NCBI GenBank assembly: GCA_021234155.1 | Contig: JAJEKV010000006.1 | Span: forward strand, 9,889,003 to 9,953,002 | Length of the DNA stretch: 64,000 bases | Direction: 5' to 3' | Origin: Isoetes taiwanensis | Lineage: Eukaryota; Streptophyta; Lycopodiopsida; Isoetales; Isoetaceae | Part shown: in pieces, positions 35,724-46,634 of the stretch | How the letters are laid out: each line of letters starts with the position of its first letter | How positions within the stretch are numbered: position 1 is the first letter of the stretch | Notes under the pieces: model-generated | What the model was told of the DNA's origin: nothing | Database searches by the model: none | The model's input: the letters and a program-made list of their open reading frames with translations, nothing else | Position numbers and translations under genes: made by a program

Positions 35724-36107
35724 ATGAGTCAAGACCAGATAGTATTTTTCCAAAAGAAGTTCAAACTAAAAGGCAAAGAAGCAGTTTCCTTACTGATTAC
35801 TCTATCAGTATTCGACATGCATGCCAAACTCCGTGGCAACACTGATCATATTATTTTCGTAAAGAGTTCAGTAGCATTCCACCTCTTGGACTTCGCATTG
35901 CACCTCTTGGACGTCGCACAAAGACACCTTCGAGATGCAACTCTAGTTGTGGTTGCAGCTACAACACCTGAACTCCCAGCCCCAAGAGTAGTTCAAGCCT
36001 TAGAAGGGGGTTCAACACACAATATCCTCAGAAACATTGGACTGGGCCTCAGATTCGTAGATGTTAAAACTACCTCAGGACAAAACACTCCCGCAACACG
36101 CTCCTGA
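35724..36107 (+). CDS. Unrecognised ORF of 127 codons, copy B
   Basis: Encodes the same 127-aa protein as 6262-6645. See that entry for visible features. No family is recognised; it is more likely a retroelement relic than a host gene. Confidence 0.25.
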   Translation: MSQDQIVFFQKKFKLKGKEAVSLLITLSVFDMHAKLRGNTDHIIFVKSSVAFHLLDFALHLLDVAQRHLRDATLVVVAATTPELPAPRVVQALEGGSTHNILRNIGLGLRFVDVKTTSGQNTPATRS

Positions 36108-36589
36108 AACGTTAGCCTCTTTTCTTTTGGATTGTGATCTAAATGTATTAATGGTTGCATAATTGTTTTGAATATATAAATCTTTTTAGCTATTCTATGA
36201 TTAACCTTTTTTTTTTGGATTGTGATCTAAATGTATTAATGGATTGCATAAAGTTTTGGATATATAAATCTTTTTAACTATTCTATGATTAACGTAAGTG
36301 TAATTGTTGCTACTACCGTCATTTTTTGTCTTTGTCTTCCTACAATTGCGATGAATCAACTTAGCAATAACACCATCATTTGCTAGAAATAGATAACAAA
36401 TATGTGTGATATAATTTTGCAAAGAAGAACAGTGGTCAACTTTACCATATAAAGTCGAATAACAACTTCCAACCGATAGCCAAAGAACTTGTTTGAAGAA
36501 GAACCTCAGCTGGAAGAGTTAACCCATGTTTGAAGAAGAACCTCAACTGGTTCATGCACCCATCAAGTCAAATACCAACTTCCAACTGA

Positions 36590-36929
36590 TAGCCAAGAAA
36601 CTTGTTTGAGGAAGAACCTCAGCTGGAAGAGTTAACCCCTGCAGAAATCAATCGGTACTTGGTGGACATGGGGTGTGCAAATGCGGAACCTTGTCCTTGT
36701 AATGACACCAATGATGCAAAGGGACCCCAAATCCACCACCAGCACATCCGGATGGAGAGCGACAACCAGCAGGAGAACTAGGAGATCTCATAGCTCCTCA
36801 AGCTCTAGTTCAAACAGCTGGAGAACTAGGAGATCTCATAGCTCCTCAAGCTCTAGTTCAAATAGCAGTTCTATAGTAGCTCGAGCAACAATTGGTGTAG
36901 GTACTTCTTCAAATCTTATTATTTTCTAG
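36590..36929 (+). pseudogene. Gag-like Ser/Arg-rich frame, copy B
   Basis: Duplicate of 7021-7465 with the same 48-bp repeat (units at 36774 and 36822). Short differences (GGGGTGTGCAAATG versus GGGCAGGCAAATG) shift the frame at the start, so the acidic N-terminal part is out of frame with the Ser/Arg repeats. Confidence 0.4.
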
Positions 36930-37755
36930 GCATTACTATTGGAAACATGTACACCAACTTGATTACCTAATAAGCATGGCGGAGAATCTTCCATAGAAGT
37001 CCATGGCGTTCATTTCCTTCTACCTATCGCTCATAGAAAAACCCTTTAAACTTCTACCTATCGCTCATAGAAAAACCCTTTAAAATGCCTTCATGTATTG
37101 CAAGGGAGAAGAACACTAATATGAGAGTCGAAGACTACTAATAATGAAAAGCAATGGTACCAAGAGACAAGACAACCCAGATGAATAGATGATTGTCCCT
37201 GCCATGCCATAAATATTGAAGGTGGCTCACATTGAAATAGGACAACAGAGTGGACAAAGTAGGAAGAACTAGGAGATCTCATAGCTCCTCAAGCTCTAGT
37301 TCAAACAGCTGGAGAACTAGGAGATCTCATAGCTCCTCAAGCTCTAGTTCAAATAGCAGTTCTATAGTAGCTCGAGCAACAATTCAGGTAGGTACTTCTT
37401 CAAATCTTATTATTTTCTAGGCATTACTATTGGAAACATGTACACCAACTTGATTACCTAATAAGCATGGCGGAGAATCTTCCATAGAAGTCCATGGCGT
37501 TCATTTCCTTCTACCTATCGCTCATAGAAAAACCCTTTAAACTTCTACCTATCGCTCATAGAAAAACCCTTTAAAATGCCTTCATGTATTGCAAGGGAGA
37601 AGAACACTAATATGAGAGTCGAAGACTACTAATAATGAAAAGCAATGGTACCAAGAGACAAGACAACCCAGATGAATAGATGATTGTCCCTGCCATGCCA
37701 TAAATATTGAAGGTGGCTCACATTGAAATAGGACAACAGAGTGGACAAAGTAGGA
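36774..37755. repeat. 491-bp tandem duplication private to copy B
   Basis: The segment starting AGAACTAGGAGATCTC at 36774 recurs at 37265 (period 491 bp) and runs to GTGGACAAAGTAGGA before returning to shared sequence. Copy A has a single unit. The two units are nearly identical, so the event is younger than the large duplication, or is an assembly slip in a repeat. Confidence 0.92.
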
Positions 37756-40677
37756 ATTCATGTTTGTGTTACTGCTACCATCATTTGAGGAATCCCATTC
37801 GCTCTAACATCTTCAAAACGCCAACACCAACCAGAGCAAGTCCACACTATCCTACCCAATCCAACACCATTATGTAACTAACCCACTTTATGGCCTTGTA
37901 GCAAAGTCCAGTTCCTTCATAAACAACAGATGAAGCTAGGGAAATACCAAAAAGTACGTTTGCACAAAATCTTATACATTGAAGATAACAACAAAGTGAC
38001 TATAAGATAACAAAGTAGTAGGCACCAAACAAATATTGTTGAGGGTTGCATCTCATCAAAGTGACTATAAGATAACAAAGTGATAACAGCAAAATAATAA
38101 TATTGTTGAGGGTTGCATCTCATCACTTTTCTTTTCTGAAAATTCATTTATTTCGCACACCAAGACCGATAGCCATGCCAAATGACAACAAAGCTCTTTA
38201 ACGGGCCTCAACCATTGTAACTCAAGCTTTCTCAATAAGCTTTAGAATGTCAGTGGTTAAGATATGACATTACAAAGAACAAATTAATTCTTTACAGACA
38301 CCTGCAGTGATGGAGGTACATGACATTACAAAGAACAAATTAATCCTTTACAAATGCCTGTAGTGATGGAGGTACTTGACCAACGAGGCTACCTCTATGA
38401 CATTACAAAGAACGAATTAATCCTTTAAGCCGCCTGCAATAATGGAGGTACTTGGCCAACACGGACGAGAAAAATAATTCCATTCTTATCATATTAATTG
38501 AGTTAGAAGAAATCCTGCAATTAATTCTTATTGTGTTTCTAACAATCGTTGAATAGTTGTTGGAGGTACCCAATTATTCAAAGATCTTTGGAGAATATCC
38601 AATAGATTCACCTTAATACCATCCTTTGACTAAATTGAATCTCAACACTCCCATTCATACTCATATGAGAATATTTCTTCAAAGGCTCACTATGCATTTA
38701 TAAAAGAAACTTTACGTATGTTCCATAAAAATCAAATGATAGTTTTCAAATAGATAAGCAAATTCACATTTTCTGGTCAATATATTTACTAGTAGGACAA
38801 TAAAGATTTAGTTTGTAACTTACATATTCCAGAGAATAACGCATTCAGTGTGGCAAAGCTTTGCAGGTTTGCAAATGAGATTTCTAAGCAGCTGTTCTAA
38901 ATCAGAAGATATAAAAGGCAGACTTCAAACAGTGTGTATCTTATCTTAAAAGAAGAATAATTGTAGAGTCAAAAGAAAGTCTGGAGTCATGTGAAGAGAC
39001 ATGAAGTTCAGGATGAGAATTTGTCAGATGCAACAGGTCAAAAGAATTTAACATCCAGGTCAAACTTTTGTTACAAATCTCCTTTGCTCAGGAGGATAAA
39101 TACATCAGGTGATAGTTCAGCATCAGGTCAAGCGTCTCAGGTCAAAATTTCGTTAGCAACCATGCTGTACTAAGGATGTAAATATAGAAGGTAATAGATC
39201 GGCATCAGTCAAAACAATTTGGCAGGTCAAGGTCAAAAGTTGTCAGAAAAGAGGGACAAAAAAAATACAGGTTAGGGTTTATCAGAAGCATTTACATCTT
39301 TTAGGGTACAGATTGATACCTCAGTACAACCAAAAAAAGCTTAAAATTTCTGCCTACAATCATGATTCACGGTACCTGGTAATGTGGTAGTTGCCTTGAG
39401 CTAGGTGACGCCAAAAGACGAAATAAATCTTTACTTCCAAAGGACAAATTTATTCCATGGACAGATTCTGCAGCCTGGAAAAGCATTGGAATAGAAATGC
39501 CAAGAACTAGTAAAATCTTGCCTAGAGGCATTAAGGCGACCAGGGCACATTCCCGGAACGGCTCTTTTTGAAGCATAAATGAATTAAATTACCGGAATCA
39601 ACTTTTTCATCATTCAATGCAGATGCAGAGTGTTTCTCACCAGGATCGTGAAGGACGAATCAAAGCGGAAAAAGCATGGGCGCAATGCTTCTGCTAGCTA
39701 TTTCTTTATCCGGCTCCATTGATAGAGCTTGCGCGAAAGGCATGCCTCTGTTATTTTGGCAGTAACGAATATTGAAATTGGCCACTTTTTGTTGGCTGTT
39801 GAGGGTTCCTATTCTTTAAGAAGGTGTGGTAAATTTGGCCTTTTCCTATTCAATTCCATATATTCCTTGCATCGTCTCCATTTAAAATACCTCCATTGCT
39901 ACACTTGCATGGATACCAGCAATGTTTCAGCTTTTCCATCAACTGGGTTGTATCCTAAGGAACAATACTAGGCACCATTACAGTTCCTTTGCAGGAACAA
40001 TACTAGGCCGCATTAGAGTTCCTTTGCACTTCACGGGTAACCTTGCCTTTGAATCTAACATATTATACGATATAAATGGGCGCATGTTATACCATAACCT
40101 TGCCCTTTGAATCAGCTCGAACCTAACAATTATTCGATAAATTGGCACACACTAATTATATCATAACCAGACACTAACATTGCACTTTTAACTCCTATAG
40201 ATTGCGCGCCATCCTATGAACAAGCTTGAACTCAAAACCTATTCCTATCTCAACCTCTGGCATACCACTTGATAGGTGTGAAGAATTTAGAATCATATGA
40301 CACGACAATGGTATAGTATGTGAACAGATAATACTATTTTAGAAAACAAACACAACTCTAATTAAATTAGGTTTTTATAAGTAAAATATGAGATGAAAGA
40401 AATGCAAGACAATAAAGCACATGTGTACATTATTATGTGTTTCTATAAACTACTAAGATTAGAAGGAGAAGAAGAAGCCATTTTTATGTCACGAAACGAA
40501 GTGAGAACTCAACTAGTATAATGCGTCTAGTGTATACAAAATAAACTAGTATCGTGCATCTACTTGAGTGTATATATAGGTGCCATCCAATGAGATAACA
40601 AAGTAAACTAATGAAGTTGGAAAACCACTCTTCTATCCTTAAATCGCGCTACCCCTCATGCTTCCATTTATAGGCGG
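37756..40677. other. Non-coding remainder of flank A, copy B
   Basis: Colinear with 7799-10917, including the 65-bp, three-unit and 35-bp repeat arrays, but lacking the 204-bp insertion (empty site AGGAT at 39010-39014). No gene is supported. Confidence 0.6.
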
Positions 40678-42708
40678 TGGCGGTGCATTCGTTTGTGTAA
40701 GAATATGTTATGTTGTATATACCTGGTCTGATGCATCCATTAGTTAGTCACGTATATACATAGACATCTAACTTCTTTAGGATGTTATAGTGCATACATG
40801 GTGGCCACTTATACCCAAACAACAAATTAACTTGGCATTCCTTGGCAACTAGACCAACTAAAACACTTACATCCAATACTAAAAGACAAATTAACTTGGG
40901 CAACTAGGCCAGCTAGATCACTTACATCCACTTAAGGAACGAATTCGGCATTCGTGGCAACCAAACCAACTAGCTCACTTACGTTTATACCATTCAAATT
41001 CTGAGCGAAATATTGGCTCCCGAAAGAGGGTTGGATTCCAAAAAACGGCGAGTCGAATAGGCCGTGCATAATTATTATACTTTATTATGACATCAGAATA
41101 AATTTCATTGCAATAACATTGCGTGGCGCAGATGGTCGGTTTGTTCGGTTTCTAACTTCCTTGCGTGAGTTCGAACTCGTCTTTTATCATTTTTTTATTT
41201 GGAGGGGTGTTCGACTCACACAATATCACACAATATTTTTTGGGCGTATTTGACTTACATAATTTACATGCGAATCTATGAGTCGAATGCCCCATTTTTT
41301 GTATTCTACTTGCAAAATAGAAGCTAATCTACGAGTCTAATATCCCATTGGAATCCAACCCATAATGAGGAGCCAATAAATGCACCGATTTAATTCATCA
41401 TAACCAAGCATTTTACACTCCCTAATACGTGGAAATGTCGAACTATGCCTTCCACGTTTTTCTATGGTGGTAAGTTTGGAAAAATTTTTGTCAAAGTGTG
41501 TGAAAACGTACACCTTCTACGTTTTCCTATGTGGTAAATTTGGAAACATGTTAACGTCCAAGGATGTAGCACACTCGGAAACTTGTTTGACGTTGAAATT
41601 ATTGTTCTAAGAAATTAGCATTCGTGCCTGTCATTCAAAAAAATCTAGATGACCATCTGGAAAGATATTTTCAAACATAAATCATTAGTACTAATGATGA
41701 GTTATTGGACTATTAACCAATCCGTTCAGTCTCTTATTTTGCACCTGCACCCTAAAGGACAGAGTTCCCCAGCAGTGATGTTCTTAATTTAGCAAAACTC
41801 TAATTTAATGTATCTGGTATACCCACATCTTCGGGGCAAATGCATTCTTCTCCTCGGCATAGTTCTTGCATAACCTGATGTATATTTGCCTAACGTCATG
41901 TTTATATCGGATGGAGGATTTGAGTTCTTTTGCTTTGTTATAATTCATAGTCTTTGGATATATATTTATGCCCTGAATATACCTGCATTGGGCATATAAC
42001 ACTTCCTAAGTGTTTCACGTATTTCTCAAGGTTAAAACTACAAGAAATGGAGCATATGAGCTATGTGCCATATGAGCTGCTTTGCAGGACAGTATTTTAT
42101 CATGAATGTCTCCAATGACACCAATTAGTAACAACCCATGCGTTTGCTCATCAAGGCCCCTTAGTGCTGTTATTTGAGATGGACTGAGCATTGCTGCTGC
42201 AGAATTGAAGTGCCCTTGATTATGTAACCCGATATCACCTCATGCACAAACGCTAGCTCTATAGGCAGCAAAAATCCAGCATGTGGAGATTCTCAATATG
42301 GAAACTCAAAACTGATACAGAGGAAAGAACTAGAAGACTATAGGTTTTGATAAGCGAGCAACAGAAAAATATAAATACCCTTGTCTTGCTGTGCCAAAGG
42401 CTTTTGCTTCCAAGAAAAAGTTAGAAAATTACAACTGCAATATAACGTGTATACCATGGCTGGGGCCACCTATCCAAACTAGTTTCACATCGTCGTATGG
42501 TCCACTGAACTATACCGACTTCTGGAACACATCTCTTATTTGGACACATAACAAACTTCTTCCTCAGGGTAACAAAACCACAGAATAAGTTATGGAAAGG
42601 TACATTTGTGGCTAGATATTACATTTGATTCCTATAAACATGTTGGCAGGATACAAGTATAAATATATGCAAACTCTATAACTGACAGATCCTTATCTTT
42701 AATGGACT
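40678..42708. other. Intergenic region right of the duplication
   Basis: Apart from the tRNA-like segment, no gene is visible. Imperfect repeats occur (for example AACTTGGCATTCCTTGGCAACTAGACCAAC-like words near 40829 and 40893, and the ACGTTTT-CCTATG-TGGTAA block near 41455 and 41518). Confidence 0.4.
41121..41195 (+). repeat. tRNA-like SINE head (A and B box)
   Basis: GCGTGGCGCAGATGG (about 41124-41138) fits the RNA polymerase III A box TRGYNNANNNG. About 35 bp later GAGTTCGAACTC (about 41167-41178) fits the B box. The acceptor stem and anticodon arm do not fold as a functional tRNA, so this is best read as the tRNA-derived head of a SINE or a tRNA pseudogene. An AT-rich, unrelated tail follows. 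Confidence 0.5.
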
Positions 42709-44106
42709 TTAATATGCCCAAGATAAGTCACAAGTATAGAAGGTTTGCTTTGCAACGCCTTCAATGCCTTTCTTTGAAATCTCAGGACAGTCTTCTACAT
42801 GCAAAATTTTAAACTTCTGAGTGCTAAGGAAGTTGGCGAACCCCCAATTGGTGATTCTCATGCACCGACAGAGTCTCAACTCTTCGATGTTAGAATTCTC
42901 CAAGCTTCGGATGCCTTCATCAGTTACCCTATGACACTGCACCAGTTCAAGTATCTTCAAAGATCTGGAAGTGGCTAGTGCCTGCATGCACTTGTCATTA
43001 AAGAAGTATGCATGATCTAGTGCAAGCACTTGCAATCTTGCACATCCTTCAAACAGGGCTAATAATCCTGCAACTGTGAATGCTGAAAAAATTGGAAATT
43101 CGCAATCTGCAAAGGACAAAAATATTTTTTGCAGCTTACTGCAGTGTATAGATATGGCTCGCAAACTTGTATCAGAAAGTCTCGGAGGGGATATATCTGA
43201 GGGCACTCGCATGGAAAAGGACTTGAGATGTGAGCAATTTTTAAACACACTCAGCATGTCATCTTCCCTCAAACCAACACACATATCAAGTTGGAGTTCT
43301 TCCAGCATCTTACAGTTGAAAAGGACAAAAGACAAGCCTCTCCCAGGAGTTGTAAGGCAATTGGTAAGGTTCAGCACTTTCAGGTTTTGACATCTTAAAT
43401 TCTGTAGCTGGGAAGACTGAGTTGGTAAATGTGCAAGCTTTTTTACATACCTATGATTTGCATCAACCTCAAATAAGAAGTCATGCATCCTCTCCCAACC
43501 TGCACCCAGTTTTACAAGATCACCTTCCCCAATTCCCCTGCAATTGCATATGGCAAGACTTTCAAGTTTTCCATAATGCCCGAGGAACTCTAGCCATTCA
43601 GCATCATTCACACTCAAGCATCTAGTTAAGCTGAGTCTTCTAATATTTTTACACCCAGTCACAACTGAAAGAAGACCCCTGCCTGTTATGCCAGGGGTGA
43701 AATTCAGGCGGAGCGCCTCCAAGTCTTTACATATTGAAAGATTTCCAAGTCCAGTATCAGTGATAAAGCTACAAAAATCTAAGGAAAGGTCCTTTAAGGA
43801 TGGGCAATCTTTTGCAAGTAGATTAAGGGCTTCATCATCAACCTGTTTCCCATCCTTGGAGGTCCAACGAGGGTAGACAATCTCTAACCTAAGAAGCTGC
43901 GAAAAACGGCGGCAAAGAGAAGAAAGGGCAGGACCTACTGGGTGCAACCCACATCCTACTTTCAAACTATGGCGCTGAAACCTTTCTATGTTATAGAAAC
44001 GCTTACATACCAGGGAAAGTGAATTTCGTGACGATATGGCTGCAATCTGCTGAAAAATTGTCCAAAGCAGTGCCTCAGGAAGATCGTCGATGTGGGTTTC
44101 TGACAT
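42709..44106 (-). CDS. F-box/leucine-rich-repeat protein, 465 aa
   Basis: An intact single-exon gene of 465 codons starting at the ATG at 44106. Residues about 6-42 (DDLPEALLWTIFQQI...LVCKRFYNIE) are an F-box, which docks to SKP1 in SCF ubiquitin ligases. From about residue 85 to 455 there are repeated cysteine-containing LRRs of the type CPSLKDLSLDFCSFITDTGL, ending in CPEISKKGIEGV. The LRR solenoid would select the substrate for ubiquitination. No transmembrane or signal sequence is seen, so a cytosolic or nuclear location is expected. No frameshift is present, in contrast to most ORFs around it, and codon use and length look like a genuine single-copy gene. The exact orthologue and substrate cannot be named from sequence alone. 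Confidence 0.92.
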   Translation of the reverse strand: MSETHIDDLPEALLWTIFQQIAAISSRNSLSLVCKRFYNIERFQRHSLKVGCGLHPVGPALSSLCRRFSQLLRLEIVYPRWTSKDGKQVDDEALNLLAKDCPSLKDLSLDFCSFITDTGLGNLSICKDLEALRLNFTPGITGRGLLSVVTGCKNIRRLSLTRCLSVNDAEWLEFLGHYGKLESLAICNCRGIGEGDLVKLGAGWERMHDFLFEVDANHRYVKKLAHLPTQSSQLQNLRCQNLKVLNLTNCLTTPGRGLSFVLFNCKMLEELQLDMCVGLREDDMLSVFKNCSHLKSFSMRVPSDISPPRLSDTSLRAISIHCSKLQKIFLSFADCEFPIFSAFTVAGLLALFEGCARLQVLALDHAYFFNDKCMQALATSRSLKILELVQCHRVTDEGIRSLENSNIEELRLCRCMRITNWGFANFLSTQKFKILHVEDCPEISKKGIEGVAKQTFYTCDLSWAY

Positions 44107-44714
44107 TCCGTTTTTAGAAATTCAGAGACAGCGAAGAATACATTCTTTTAGCCAGTCAGATAAGACAAAACAAAAAGCCCTTGCTTGGAAATTTCAAATT
44201 GCCACCTCCTCCTAAATCCTTAGAGTCAAAGGTTGAAAGAAGTTTCATGAAGTTTCTTCTGAATTTTGGATGAAGAATTTTGTCAAATGAATCTGGGCAA
44301 TGCATGGACACTTGTTTGACAATAGATACTGCTTGAAGCCCTCTAGAACCATAGAGGATGAGAAGAAGACTGGCAATACGACGTCACCATTGCTCCTCAT
44401 TCACTATAGGTCATCTAGTCTATGGGTGCAAATACAACACACTAAAGTTCAATTCAATACGATAGACCATCTAGTCTATCAGGTGCAAATACAACACTAA
44501 AATTCTTCCATGGGTGCCTTGGATGTAGTTTCAATGCAAGATTGGGCCGTTTTAAATTTCCATGACTGTGAATGAATGTGAAGACTTTTGAAATGTGTAC
44601 GGCCGAATTATGTGTCCAATTATGTCAAAAAGGCAAGGGATTATGTCGCCTATATGAATCAAAAGAGCCTATATGATCCATTTGTTATTTCTTGTATATA
44701 TTAAGCTCATACTG
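44107..44714. other. Upstream region of the F-box gene
   Basis: This should include the promoter of the minus-strand F-box gene. A duplicated word (CCATCTAGTCTAT..GGTGCAAATACAACAC) occurs at about 44410-44445 and 44466-44496. No gene or clear core promoter element was identified. Confidence 0.35.
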
Positions 44715-44930
44715 TAAAGACTTCAGCTTTAAAGGATAACTCTTGGTAGTAATAAACCTATTAGTAAAGACTTCAGCCTTAAAGGAAATACCTTGGTAGT
44801 AGTAAACCTATTGAAGAAAAGATGGTATTAAACCTACTGTTAAGCTCATATTGTATAAAGACTTCAGCCTTAAAGGAAAAAACTTGGTAGTAGTAACCCT
44901 ATTGAAGAAAAGCTGGCATTGTCACCAATG
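44715..44930. repeat. Degenerate tandem array of a 'GACTTCAGC.TTAAAGGA' unit
   Basis: Three copies of TAAAGACTTCAGC(C/T)TTAAAGGA followed by CTTGGTAGTAGTAA.CCTATT occur (near 44716, 44766 and 44856), with an intervening GAAGAAAAG.TGG.ATT unit. It is non-coding, with spacings of about 50 and 90 bp. Confidence 0.8.
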
Positions 44931-45053
44931 AGCAAGTCAATTTTCAACGTATAGATGCCATGGGACAAAACTATATATCGGTAACTCTAAACAGTCTCGA
45001 ACTCGATATATAATTGTTCTAAGACTAGTGTGTTATCCTTGGACCAAAGGCCC
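44931..45053 (-). mobile_element. tRNA-derived SINE, copy 1 (minus strand)
   Basis: Read on the minus strand, the segment starts near CCTTTGGTCCAAGGATAACA, continues with CACTAGTCTTAGAAC and then CGAGTTCGAGACTG, a good RNA polymerase III B box. The head is shared with a second copy at 60090-60275. The order (A box-like, then B box about 35 bp later, then a non-tRNA body including CCCATGGC) fits a SINE. The tail here is not a clean A-run. Confidence 0.6.
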
Positions 45054-45248
45054 AGGTACAATAAAAATCTAGTATGTTTTTCCAAGATGCTTGGTTGCCA
45101 GTGCCAAAAAACATGTCCTATGCGCAAGTCGCATGCGACTACAACAAGTGCATGTAAAATTCATGGCACATGCATATGCCAAAAACAGACCTTTGGAACC
45201 AAGGTTTATATGAAAGAAATAAGCTTTTTAAGCTTTACGACCTTTTTA

Positions 45249-45323
45249 CAAAAAACAAAAACAAAAACAAAAACAAAAACAAAAACAAAAACAAAAACAA
45301 AAACAAAAACAAAAACAAAAAAA
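45249..45323 (+). repeat. (AAAAAC)n microsatellite, about 12 units
   Basis: A nearly perfect hexanucleotide run. The Lys/Thr/Asn-rich open frames across it are artefacts of the repeat. Confidence 0.97.
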
Positions 45324-46634
45324 GATCATTCCCGAACCTTATGCATGTCATGTATAATCCTGGACACAAGGATCAAACGCCCTAGTTCGCAATGGTTTGC
45401 AAATCGCTATAAAGGGTTTTTTTTTCTAGCAAGCAACCATTGGGTATTTGTGTTGGATTTTTAGGGCAGGACTCTATGGTTGGTATTCCTGCTGGAATGG
45501 ATGTGGGCATTATGCCTGGTAATGGGGGCATAGGTATGGGGAGGTCGTGGCATGCTGAGTGCATCCTGACACCTGCTATTCCGGTGGGGGTTTATGCTTT
45601 TGTGTCTCATGTGGGTTCTATTGTGGTGTGCTGTGGAGGTCCGGCGGAGCCTGCTTGTTGGTGCTGCGTTGCTTGTTGGTGCATTTGGATCACGATGCCG
45701 GTTGCAGGGTTGAATAATGGAGGTCTTCTATTGTTTTTTGAGTTTAATTTTGTGTGTAGGATGTCCTTTCTGGTCATGATTGTTGGTTGCAGATGTGTTG
45801 GGTGAGGAAGAAAGTTCTATTGGTGCAAGGTTGCTTCCTGGTTTGATGTGCCTTATCTAGACCCTCATGACCCTTGCAGCCCACTGAATCAAAGCCCAGG
45901 CTTCACCTTTTACCAAGGCAAGGGCCTAATGCATAGAAACATTAGGAGGTATGGTTTGTTGTGGCGCACGGAGAAGAATGTCCACTTGAAGGATTGTTAG
46001 AGGACTGTGAACTGTTGGCTTTTTTGTTATTGTTATTATCATTGTGAACTGTGAATGGCTTGTTCTATGCTATGGTCTGGTTCTGAAGACCTAGTGGTTT
46101 GGTGATATTTTGAAACTGACATTAATATCCTTGTAAAGAGGCTGTTTAGGATGAAAATGGAGATGGGATGTAGATCTCGTGCAATTGTTGTGTGCATTTG
46201 CAGGTAAAAATATGGATCTCTAGAGCATAGAGCAAGGAAGCCAGGTATCATTTCAATTTTAAAACTTGCTGGCAACATTTGGGTTCGATTCCCAAGGAGC
46301 TTATTCAAAGTTCATAGCTTTGTGCAGAATAAGTTGTTAAATAACAATTGATTCCAATTATATATAGAATAACATGTTGAATAGCAATTTATTACAATGG
46401 GACGTGCTACTGTATTTTTGTTTAGTGTATGAGGAATGTGGATGGATTTTTGTTTAGTGTATAAGGAATGTCGTCTATATTTTAAAACCTAGAACTGTAG
46501 AACAGGAGCATGGCCAAGCAACGCAACTTCAAAATTTTTGATGCAATATTTCTTCTTTCCTTTTTACATTATGTAATAAACTGAATTACATTTTCCCAAT
46601 TGTTAAAGCAATTGCATCTTCTTGAAGAATATAA
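45324..46634. other. Intergenic; one unrecognised ORF at 45440-45805
   Basis: A plus-strand frame of 121 codons reads as Gly/Met/Ile-rich then Cys/Trp-rich sequence with no recognisable domain, so I do not support it as a gene. GGGTTCGATTCCC at about 46280 looks like an isolated RNA polymerase III B box, perhaps a SINE fragment. The stretch up to 46634 would contain the 3' untranslated region of the DRC5 gene. Confidence 0.35.

Larger units (their letters stand above)
28130..40677 (+). repeat. Segmental duplication, copy B (partner 1-10917)
   Basis: This is the head-to-tail partner of the window's left end, starting in the 3' untranslated part of the gypsy element. Relative to copy A it carries the extra LTR2, leader and LTR3 structure and a 491-bp extra tandem unit, and lacks the 204-bp insertion. 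It ends at TTTATAGGCGG, after which unrelated sequence follows. Confidence 0.93.

Noticed and set aside
43076-43876. Plus-strand frames of 62-104 codons
   Set aside because: Antisense shadows of the intact F-box/LRR gene.
45030-45464. 144-codon frame with a Lys/Thr repeat
   Set aside because: The middle is translation of the (AAAAAC)n microsatellite and the flanks are not recognisable.
45440-45805. 121-codon Gly/Cys-rich frame
   Set aside because: No domain, unlikely composition, no splice or family support.
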